Part shown: in pieces, positions 15,466-22,165 of the stretch
Layout: the number at the start of each line of letters is the position of its first letter
Numbering within the stretch: the first letter of the stretch is position 1
Source: Fen-1058 sp964398185
GTDB lineage: Bacteria; Chloroflexota; Anaerolineae; Fen-1058
DNA length: 64,000 nucleotides
Assembly: GCA_964398185.1 (NCBI GenBank)
Contig: CAYNML010000009.1
Coordinates: 1 to 64,000 of the forward strand
Direction of reading: 5' to 3'
The notes under the pieces: generated by a model
The model's database searches: none
Seen by the model: the letters and a program-made list of their open reading frames with translations, nothing else
Told to the model about the DNA's origin: nothing
Translations under genes and position numbers: made by a program

Positions 15466-16820
15466 GCTTGCTCCAACTGCTGCTTCACCGCATCACTTCC
15501 CGTTCCGCCGATCACATTTCTGCGCTTCACGGAAGCCGTGAAGTCGAACACGCTCGCCACATCCCCTTCGATTAGCGGGCTGATCGCTTTCCATTCGTAA
15601 GCCGGCAGCCGATCGAGGCTCACCCCCAACTCGATCGCTTTCTTCACCGCCCGACCGGCCAGCCCGTGCGCTTCGCGGAACGGCACGCCGCGCAGCACCA
15701 GATAATCGGCCAGATCCGTCGCCAGCATATTGGCATCCAACGCGGCCTGCATCCGATCGACATGCACGGTCAACGTGTCGATCGCACCGGCCATGACCGG
15801 CAGCATCACCATGAGCGTGTCCGCCGCCGCAAACACCGCCGGTTTATCTTCTTGCAAATCTTTGTCGTAAGCGGAAGGCAAGGCTTTGAGCGTCGCCAGC
15901 AAGCCGGTCAAATATCCGATCAATGTTCCAGATTTGCCGCGCGTCAGTTCGAGGGGGTCGGGGTTCTTCTTCTGCGGCATCAGGCTCGATCCGGTGGAGA
16001 AAGCATCGGCCAGTTCGATGAAGCCGAACTCCATCGTCGAATATAAGATCAGCGCCTCGGACAACTTCGACAGATGCACACCCAGCAATGCCGCCACGAA
16101 CAGGAACTCGGCGGCGAAGTCTCGATCGGACACCGCATCGAGACTATTGGGCGCAGCGTGATCGAAACCGAGATCGGTCGCCAAAGCTGATCGGTCGATC
16201 GAGAACGCCGTGCCCGCCAACGCGCCGGCACCCAGCGGACTCACCGCCGTCCGATCGCGCAGCTGTCTCAACCGTTCTCGATCGCGCTGCAACGGCCAGA
16301 AATGCGAGAGCCACCAGTGACTTAGCAGAATCGGTTGCGCGCGCTGAAAATGTGTGTAGCCGGGCAGCAGCACGTTCCATTCCAGATCCAACTCCGCCCG
16401 CTTGATCAGCACGGCCTGCAAATTCTTCACCTGCACATCGATCTGCGCGCTGGCGTCCATCACCCACAATCGAAAATCCGTCGCCACCTGATCGTTGCGG
16501 CTGCGCCCGGTGTGCAGCTTGCCCGCTACCGCTCCGACGATCTCACCCAACCGTCGCTCGATCAACGTGTGGATGTCTTCCTCGCCTGTGTTGAAGTCGA
16601 GCATGCCGGATTCGATCTCATCCTGAATGGTGTTCAACCCGGCGACGAGTTGCTCGGCCTCCAGCGCCGTGATCACATTCGCGCGCGCCAGGGCCAGCGC
16701 CCACGCGATCGAGCCGCGCACATCCACCGCCGCCAGCCGCCAATCGAACGGCAGTGAGTTATTGAACTCCGCCGCCAGTTGATTTTGATTTTCGCTAAAC
16801 CGCCCGCCCCAAAGTGTCAT
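15441..16820 (-). CDS. argH: Argininosuccinate lyase
   Basis: ArgH splits argininosuccinate to arginine and fumarate. The 459-residue protein starts at MTLWGGRFSEN, the conserved family N-terminus, and has GKLHTGRSRNDQVATDFRLW and the signature segment TGSSLMPQKKNPDPLEL with the catalytic Ser loop. Family homology fixes the start at 16820, although the upstream DNA is a repeat without a clear ribosome site. The last few residues (about RVMSNE) and the stop codon are supplied by a TTACTC repeat, so the natural end has been replaced or extended slightly. The gene follows argG by 87 bp in the same operon. Confidence 0.92.
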   Translation of the reverse strand: MTLWGGRFSENQNQLAAEFNNSLPFDWRLAAVDVRGSIAWALALARANVITALEAEQLVAGLNTIQDEIESGMLDFNTGEEDIHTLIERRLGEIVGAVAGKLHTGRSRNDQVATDFRLWVMDASAQIDVQVKNLQAVLIKRAELDLEWNVLLPGYTHFQRAQPILLSHWWLSHFWPLQRDRERLRQLRDRTAVSPLGAGALAGTAFSIDRSALATDLGFDHAAPNSLDAVSDRDFAAEFLFVAALLGVHLSKLSEALILYSTMEFGFIELADAFSTGSSLMPQKKNPDPLELTRGKSGTLIGYLTGLLATLKALPSAYDKDLQEDKPAVFAAADTLMVMLPVMAGAIDTLTVHVDRMQAALDANMLATDLADYLVLRGVPFREAHGLAGRAVKKAIELGVSLDRLPAYEWKAISPLIEGDVASVFDFTASVKRRNVIGGTGSDAVKQQLEQAKRVMSNE

Positions 16821-16825
16821 TTCGG

Positions 16826-16897
16826 ATTGCCGATTGTGGATTGCTGATTGATGATTGTCTGCGCCGGTTTTAATCAGCAATCAGAAATCATCAATCA
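16826..16897. repeat. ATTGCTGATTGATGATT / ATCAGCAATCAG palindromic repeat
   Basis: TTGCCGATTGTGGATTGCTG and its approximate complement AATCAGCAATCAGAAATCAT face each other across a GC-rich centre, filling the argG-argH gap. It belongs to the same low-complexity class as the other operon spacers. No independent ribosome site or promoter is visible inside it. Confidence 0.65.
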
Positions 16898-16907
16898 ACA
16901 ATTTGGT

Positions 16908-18170
16908 CTAGTCTCTCTTAAACACCGAATAATCCGGCTCGGCGTATCGTGATTGCCCGCTGCCCGCCACGTCCATCATCGCGCGCACCTTCACCGGCAG
17001 ACTGAACAACTTGATGAAGCCCGCGGCATCCTTCTGATCGTACACGTCCTCTTCTCCGAACGTGGCGAAGTCCTCGCGATACAAACTGAACGGACTCTTG
17101 CGTCCCACCGGAATGGCGTTGCCCTTGTACAACTTCAGCCGCACCGAGCCGGTGACTTTCTGCTGCGTCTTGTCGAAGAAGACTTGCAGCGCCTCGCGCA
17201 GCGGCGTAAACCACTGCCCGAAGTAGACCAGTTCCGCAAAGCGCTGCGCGACGGTATCTTTGTAGTGCAGCGTATCGCGATCGAGCGTGATCGATTCAAG
17301 TTCGCGGTGCGCGGCATACAAGATCGTGCCGCCGGGTGTCTCGTACACGCCGTGCGACTTCATGCCCACCAACCGGTTCTCCACCAGATCGACGCGGCCG
17401 ATGCCGTGCTTGCCGCCAATCTCATTCAGCGTCTCGATGATGGCCGCCGGGCCGTATTCCTGCCCGTCGATAGCCACCGGCACGCCGCGCACAAAATCGA
17501 TCGTGACCAGCTGCGGCTCATCGGGCGCAGTCTCCGGCGAGACGCTGAGTTGGAACATGCTCTCTTCCGGCTCCATCCACGGATCTTCCAGCAGGCCGCC
17601 TTCGTGCGACAGGTGCCACAGGTTGCGATCGCGGCTGTAGATCGATCGCTCAGTCGCCGTTACGGGCACATTGTGAGCGCGCGCGTAATCCAGCGCATCC
17701 TGCCGCGAGCGAATGTTCCACTCGCGCCACGGCACGATGGCCTTCAAGCGCGGATCGAGCGCCGCGTACGTCAATTCAAAGCGCACCTGATCGTTACCCT
17801 TGCCCGTGCAGCCGTGCGCCACCGCATCCGCGCCTTCGTCGTGAGCGATCATCACCTGGTATTTGGCGATGAGCGGTCGGGCCACCGAGGTCCCCAGCAA
17901 GTACTTACGCTCGTAGACCGCGCTGGACTGCAAAAGAGGAAAGAGATAATCGCTGGCAAACTCGTCGCGCAGGTCTTTGATGATCAATTTGCTGGCGCCG
18001 CTGGCTTTGGCTTTCTCGTCCAGCCCCGACAGTTCCTCCTTCTGGCCGATGTCCGCGCAGAAGCAGATGACTTCGCAGCCATAGTTCTCGCGCAGCCACG
18101 GCACGATCACGGATGTATCCAATCCTCCAGAATACGCCAGCACAACTTTGTTGACCTTAGGTTTAGGCAT
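16908..18170 (-). CDS. argG: Argininosuccinate synthase
   Basis: ArgG condenses citrulline and aspartate with ATP. The 420-residue protein opens with KVVLAYSGGLDTSVIVPWL, the N-type ATP pyrophosphatase P-loop SGGLDTS, and has HGCTGKGNDQVRFE, the family citrulline/aspartate-binding segment. AAGGAG precedes the ATG at 18170. It is the first protein gene after the leader peptide and terminator at 18183-18347, so it is the entry point of the whole arginine/lysine operon. Confidence 0.94.
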   Translation of the reverse strand: MPKPKVNKVVLAYSGGLDTSVIVPWLRENYGCEVICFCADIGQKEELSGLDEKAKASGASKLIIKDLRDEFASDYLFPLLQSSAVYERKYLLGTSVARPLIAKYQVMIAHDEGADAVAHGCTGKGNDQVRFELTYAALDPRLKAIVPWREWNIRSRQDALDYARAHNVPVTATERSIYSRDRNLWHLSHEGGLLEDPWMEPEESMFQLSVSPETAPDEPQLVTIDFVRGVPVAIDGQEYGPAAIIETLNEIGGKHGIGRVDLVENRLVGMKSHGVYETPGGTILYAAHRELESITLDRDTLHYKDTVAQRFAELVYFGQWFTPLREALQVFFDKTQQKVTGSVRLKLYKGNAIPVGRKSPFSLYREDFATFGEEDVYDQKDAAGFIKLFSLPVKVRAMMDVAGSGQSRYAEPDYSVFKRD

Positions 18171-18182
18171 GAGACTCCTTTC

Positions 18183-18216
18183 AAAAATAAAAAGCCCGCC
18201 GGGTTCCGGCGGGCTT
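18183..18216 (-). terminator. Intrinsic terminator between leader ORF and argG (candidate attenuator)
   Basis: On the minus strand AAGCCCGCCGG and CCGGCGGGCTT form a perfect 11-bp GC-rich stem with a three-base loop, followed by TTTATTTTT. It lies 50 bp after the leader-peptide stop and 12 bp before the argG start, inside the leader of the operon rather than at its end. Termination here would silence the operon unless relieved. Confidence 0.85.
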
Positions 18217-18266
18217 CCGTGTCGCGTGCGCGTTGTCTCTTCGTGATGCAGGCGCGTGCTAAACGT

Positions 18267-18347
18267 TCAGCGTCCGACCTTCCCCAGGGGATGGACGGTA
18301 ACCTTAGAACGCTTGGAACGGGGCGCCAGCACCTTAATGGTAGACAT
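18267..18347 (-). CDS. Putative Lys/Arg-rich leader peptide of the arg-lys operon
   Basis: The 26-codon ORF encodes M-S-T-I-K-V-L-A-P-R-S-K-R-S-K-V-T-V-H-P and ends L-G-K-V-G-R. Seven of 26 residues are Lys or Arg, the end products of the downstream operon. AAGGGA lies eight bases before the ATG. A promoter (TTGACG-17-TAAAGT) lies just upstream and an intrinsic terminator just downstream. This is the arrangement of ribosome-mediated attenuation. The reading is inferred: the basic residues are scattered rather than consecutive, and no convincing antiterminator pairing was found by eye. It may alternatively be a small basic protein or a chance ORF. Confidence 0.5.
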   Translation of the reverse strand: MSTIKVLAPRSKRSKVTVHPLGKVGR

Positions 18348-18370
18348 GCATTATTCCCTTAACGGGCGCA

Positions 18371-18399
18371 ACTTTATCATTCGCGCCTCTTAACGTCAA
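18371..18399 (-). promoter_or_regulatory. Promoter of the arg-lys operon
   Basis: On the minus strand TTGACG (18399-18394) and TAAAGT (18376-18371) are separated by exactly 17 bp, placing transcription start near 18364. The leader RNA would then be about 180 nt long up to the terminator. It is divergent from the promoter of the sensor kinase gene at 18503. Confidence 0.6.
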
Positions 18400-18502
18400 C
18401 CGTCAATCTGCATAGCTTTCGCCAAAACCATTTAGTGAATCTACACAAACCCACCGCCTCCATTTTCAGGTGCTTTGTGGCACAATCGAGGCCGCTCAAT
18501 CA

Positions 18503-18531
18503 TTGACAACCGTCCAGCGCGCGGGTACACT
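18503..18531 (+). promoter_or_regulatory. Promoter of the sensor kinase-response regulator pair
   Basis: TTGACA at 18503-18508 and TACACT at 18526-18531 are separated by 17 bp, a good housekeeping-sigma match, 42 bp before the kinase start codon. Confidence 0.65.
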
Positions 18532-18573
18532 CTCGCCCATCCGGTGTAACCAATTACCAACAACCAACAACCA

Positions 18574-20832
18574 ATGTCAACACCCGACGATCCCGTCAAC
18601 ACTTACCTCCACCGCGCCCTGCTCATCCTGCGCGATACCGGCAGTGAGATCAGCCGCCTCGGCCCGCAGACCTCGCTGACCGAAGCGCTGCACCTCATCG
18701 CCTCGACCGCCTTACAGTTGATCGACACGCAGCCCGCCGACAACGCCAACACCGTCATCTACACCTGCGATCCGATCACCGGCGCGTTTGAAACTCGATC
18801 GCGCGTCTCGGCCGGTGAAGGTGATCGCCCGCTCATCGACGATACCCCGCGCCCCGGCGGCGTCGGCGCCACCGCGCTCGCGCGCCGCACGCGCGTGCTG
18901 TCCTACGAAGAACCGGACATCGCCTTTCATCCGCTCAAATACCAAGCCGGCATTCGCACCGCCGCCTGCTATCCGCTGTTGGTCTCGGGACAGCCGATCG
19001 GGGCGTTGTACTTCGGCCTGTATTCCGATCGGCACTTCACGCCCCACGAGCTGTTGATCTTCGACACGTTCGTGCAGTTGGCCGCCGTCGCCATTTACAA
19101 CACGCGCCAGTATCAGGGCATCAACCGCGCCCTGCAGCGCAAGATCGACGAGTTGGAACGCCTGCAAGACGCCAGCCGCCTGATCAGTTCGCGGCTGCAC
19201 ATGGACGACACGCTGCGCGAGATTCTCAACGCGGCGCTCGAACTCATTCAAGCCGATTACGGATCGTTTGGCTTGTTGAATAAGTCAACGAACCGGTTGC
19301 ACAAGAACGTGAACATCGGCGGCACGGACGATGATCCCGAAATCGGGTTGCCCATCAGCGAGGACAGCGGCGTCATGGGCTGGGCCGCGCTGCACCGGCA
19401 GCCCATCCGCATCGACGATCTGCGCGAGCCGCCGTGGTCCGAGATTTATCGGCCGTTTCATGCCGACCACGAAATGCGCTCGGAACTGGCCGTGCCGCTG
19501 CTCGGTCCTGGCGGCGGTCTGGAAGGCGTGCTCAATGTGGAAAGTCCGCGCGTCGCCGCCTTCACCCTCGACGATCAACAAATGCTTGATGCGTTAGCCA
19601 CGCAGGCCGTCATTGCCATTCAAGAGGCCAAGCTGCTCAACACCATCGAGGAAGTCACGTCGCATCTAGTGGGCCATTCGCCCGCCGAAGTCTTTGCGCT
19701 GTTGATCGAGCGCGTCTGCGATCTGCTCAACGTGGAGCACGCCGCGATCTGGGAAATCGATCCGCGCGATACGAAGATGCTGACGCTGCGCTCGGCCACC
19801 CGATCGATTCCGCAGCCCTACCCGGTCCCCGTGCACGGCAGTCTGCTCGGCTCTGTCATGCAGCTGCGCGAACCGGCCAAATCGCTCGACCTGATCACCG
19901 ATCCGCGCGTGCAGCGGCCCGACCTGGTGCAGCGGCTGGGACTCATGTCGGCCTTGATCGCGCCGCTGATCGATCGAGAGGGCAAAGCGCGCGGCGCGTT
20001 CGGCGTGTACAGCAGCACGCCGCGTGATTTCTCCGACTGGGACATGCGCCTGCTGGCCTGTCTCGCCAATCACGCCGCGGTCGCCATTCAACAGGCGCAG
20101 GCCGTGGAGCAGCTCAAAGCGGCGCGCACGCGGCAGGTCCTGGCCGAGACGTTTGCGGTGTTCGGCGACATCTCCGCGAATCTCCTGCATCGCGTCAACA
20201 ACCTCATCGGCGTGATCCCGGTGCGCGTGCAGGGTGTGATCGACAAACGCCCGGCAGTGAACGACGACGCCTACGTCGCGAATGCGCTGCGCGAGATCGA
20301 AGACAGCGCTCGCGCCGCGATGGAGGCGGCGCGCGAAACGATGGCCTATCTGCGCCCCGTGCGCGAGCAGCCGACCTCGATCGAGAAGTGTTACGATACG
20401 GCGTTGAAGCGCGTCAAACTGCCGCCGCACATCAGTGTGTCGGCTTTCGATCTGGCGCAGCTGCCGCCGGTCCTGGCCAGCGAGGAGCAGCTGCGTCTCG
20501 TTTTTTTCAATCTCATCGACAACGCCATCGACGCGCTGGGCGAGCAGCCCGGCCAGATCGAAGTGCGCGGGCGCGTGGTGGATGATCCGCTCGACGAGAC
20601 GCGCCGCCTGATCGAGATCACCGTCAAAGACGACGGCCCCGGCATCGATCCGGACTTGCGCGATAAGGTCTTCGAGCCGGCCTTTTCGACGAAAGGCTCG
20701 GCCAAGAAGATGGGCTTCGGCCTGTGGTGGACCCGATCGTTGATCCAGCGCTTCGGCGGCGCCATCCGCGTGGACAACAATCCCGATCGCGGCTGCACCT
20801 TCATCGTGCAGCTGCCGTCGCTGGATCTGTAG
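18574..20832 (+). CDS. Multi-GAF sensor histidine kinase
   Basis: The 752-residue cytoplasmic protein has no membrane segments. Three GAF-type sensor domains occupy about residues 25-185, 205-350 and 365-510 (e.g. ACYPLLVSGQPIGALYFGLY, AVPLLGPGGGLEGVLNVESP, GVYSST), joined by helical linkers such as QRKIDELERLQDASRLI. The probable phosphorylated His is H539 in NLLHRVNNLIG. The ATPase shows NLIDNAIDAL, DDGPGIDPDLR and GFGLWWTRSLIQRFGG. A short intergenic stretch then leads to its likely partner, the double-receiver regulator at 20888. The ATG at 18574 directly follows an AACAACCAACAACC repeat and has no good ribosome site. The signal sensed is unknown; GAF domains bind small molecules or chromophores. 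Confidence 0.87.
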   Translation: MSTPDDPVNTYLHRALLILRDTGSEISRLGPQTSLTEALHLIASTALQLIDTQPADNANTVIYTCDPITGAFETRSRVSAGEGDRPLIDDTPRPGGVGATALARRTRVLSYEEPDIAFHPLKYQAGIRTAACYPLLVSGQPIGALYFGLYSDRHFTPHELLIFDTFVQLAAVAIYNTRQYQGINRALQRKIDELERLQDASRLISSRLHMDDTLREILNAALELIQADYGSFGLLNKSTNRLHKNVNIGGTDDDPEIGLPISEDSGVMGWAALHRQPIRIDDLREPPWSEIYRPFHADHEMRSELAVPLLGPGGGLEGVLNVESPRVAAFTLDDQQMLDALATQAVIAIQEAKLLNTIEEVTSHLVGHSPAEVFALLIERVCDLLNVEHAAIWEIDPRDTKMLTLRSATRSIPQPYPVPVHGSLLGSVMQLREPAKSLDLITDPRVQRPDLVQRLGLMSALIAPLIDREGKARGAFGVYSSTPRDFSDWDMRLLACLANHAAVAIQQAQAVEQLKAARTRQVLAETFAVFGDISANLLHRVNNLIGVIPVRVQGVIDKRPAVNDDAYVANALREIEDSARAAMEAARETMAYLRPVREQPTSIEKCYDTALKRVKLPPHISVSAFDLAQLPPVLASEEQLRLVFFNLIDNAIDALGEQPGQIEVRGRVVDDPLDETRRLIEITVKDDGPGIDPDLRDKVFEPAFSTKGSAKKMGFGLWWTRSLIQRFGGAIRVDNNPDRGCTFIVQLPSLDL

Positions 20833-20887
20833 CGCGAGTTGGTAACTCGCGCAGGCGAGATAACATCTCGCCCGACAAGGAAACTCT

Positions 20888-21925
20888 ATGACTCCCATCA
20901 CCCTTGAACCCGCCGCGCAGTCGCTGCGCGCCCTCATCGTCGACGACGATCCGCGCTGGCGCGCGATCGTGGCGGAAGTGCTGAGCGAACTCGGCTGGAG
21001 CATCACGGCGCTGGCCGCGCCGCCCGACGATGTGCGCGGCTATCAACTGGCCGTGCTCGACATCGCGCTCGATCCGATCGTAGCGCGCAATCGCGACGGG
21101 CTGGAGTTGACCCGGCAGGTCACCGCGCAGGGCACGCCGTGCGTGGTGCTGTCCGGCCTGGAAGACGACGATCTCGCCGCGCAGATCAAGCAACTGCCGC
21201 GCGTGCTCGACTTCCTGCCCAAGACCGCCTTCCGCCGCGATGTGTTCATCAACCTCGTGCGGCAGATCGGCGCGCCGGCCATCGTCGCAGCGCCGCACAT
21301 CCTGATCGTGGAAGACGACCAGCGCTGGCGCGACATCTACGACGACGTGTTGTCCGACGAAGGCTACGTGCTGCACAGCGCCATCAGTTACGGTGAGGCG
21401 CGCGGCTGGCTGCAGCGCGAAGAGATCGCGCTAGCCATCGTCGATCTGCATCTCATCAGTTCGGCCAAGCCCGACGACAATCGTGACGGCTTCTGGATGC
21501 TGCGCGCCGCGCAGCAGCGCCGCATCCCGACCATTGTCGTCAGCGCCCTTGGCGCGCCGGATGACATCGATCGGGCCTACGAAGAATTCAACGTGTTCGC
21601 TTTCGTCGAGAAAGAAGGGTTCGATCGGCGCGAGTTCCGCACGATGATCGCCGATGCGATTCGCTCGCATCGGCTGACCGCGCAAACGGCGGAAGCGTCG
21701 CCCGATCAGAAAGCGCCGATCGATTCGGCGTTGAGCGAGTTAACCGATCGGGAGCGCGATGTGCTGGAACTGCTGGTGCAGGGCCGCACCAATCCGCAGA
21801 TCGCCGATCAGCTGGGCATCACGGCCAACACGGTCAAAAAACACGTCGATCACATCCTGCAGAAGTTGCAGGTCAGCACGCGCGCGGCGGCGGTGGCCGT
21901 GGCCCTGCGCGCCGAGAAGAATTGA
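20888..21925 (+). CDS. Response regulator with two receiver domains and LuxR-type HTH
   Basis: The 345 residues contain two receivers and an output domain. Receiver 1 (about 13-125) has the acidic DDD pocket, phospho-acceptor D58 in AVLDIALDP and K112. Receiver 2 (about 136-260) has VEDDQ, D186 in AIVDLHL and K242. A LuxR/FixJ helix-turn-helix lies at about 283-340 (LTDRERDVLELLVQGRTNPQ, NTVKKHVDHILQKLQV). Both receivers keep their key residues, so both may be phosphorylated. AAGGAAA precedes the ATG at 20888, and the gene follows the kinase by 55 bp, which includes a GGCGAGATAACATCTCGCC hairpin. It is probably co-transcribed and is the kinase's partner; targets are unknown, and PEP carboxylase immediately downstream is a candidate. 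Confidence 0.88.
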   Translation: MTPITLEPAAQSLRALIVDDDPRWRAIVAEVLSELGWSITALAAPPDDVRGYQLAVLDIALDPIVARNRDGLELTRQVTAQGTPCVVLSGLEDDDLAAQIKQLPRVLDFLPKTAFRRDVFINLVRQIGAPAIVAAPHILIVEDDQRWRDIYDDVLSDEGYVLHSAISYGEARGWLQREEIALAIVDLHLISSAKPDDNRDGFWMLRAAQQRRIPTIVVSALGAPDDIDRAYEEFNVFAFVEKEGFDRREFRTMIADAIRSHRLTAQTAEASPDQKAPIDSALSELTDRERDVLELLVQGRTNPQIADQLGITANTVKKHVDHILQKLQVSTRAAAVAVALRAEKN

Positions 21926-22040
21926 TTTTTGCGAACACGGATTTAACGGATTCCACAGATGGACAAGGCCATTTGACGACATAGCCGGATTTCGGAATAG
22001 CATTTTGCAGCAACGTCACCCCGCACTGCACGCAATGGGT

Positions 22041-22143
22041 GCATGTGTTCCCGCGTGCTTTCAGCGGGAATCCAGGCCCGTGTTGGCAACGTCTACCCGT
22101 CAGTGCACTGGATGCCCGACTAAAACGCTCGGGCATGACGTCC
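22041..22143. repeat. Dispersed repeat, CCCGCG...GGGCATGACG family, copy 1
   Basis: Two hairpin-forming halves, CCCGCGTGCTTTCAGCGGGA and GCCCGACTAAAACGCTCGGGC followed by ATGACG, are separated by about 40 bp. The related copy at 62712-62809 shares both halves. The 240-bp gap before the PEP carboxylase gene otherwise holds only an ACGGATTTAACGGATTCC repeat at 21935-21960. Confidence 0.75.
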
Positions 22144-22165
22144 CACGAGTCACAAAAGGACCTTC

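Noticed and set aside
18217..18350. T-box or other tRNA-binding leader before argG
   Set aside because: No T-box sequence (AGGGUGGNACCGCG-like) or specifier loop was found. The small ORF and terminator were kept as a candidate attenuator instead.
16953..18362. 469-codon open frame antisense to argG
   Set aside because: High GC shadow frame of a conserved enzyme; composition and motifs belong to argG on the other strand.
20833..20887. Terminator between kinase and regulator
   Set aside because: The GGCGAGA/TCTCGCC hairpin lacks a T tract and the spacing and functions support co-transcription.
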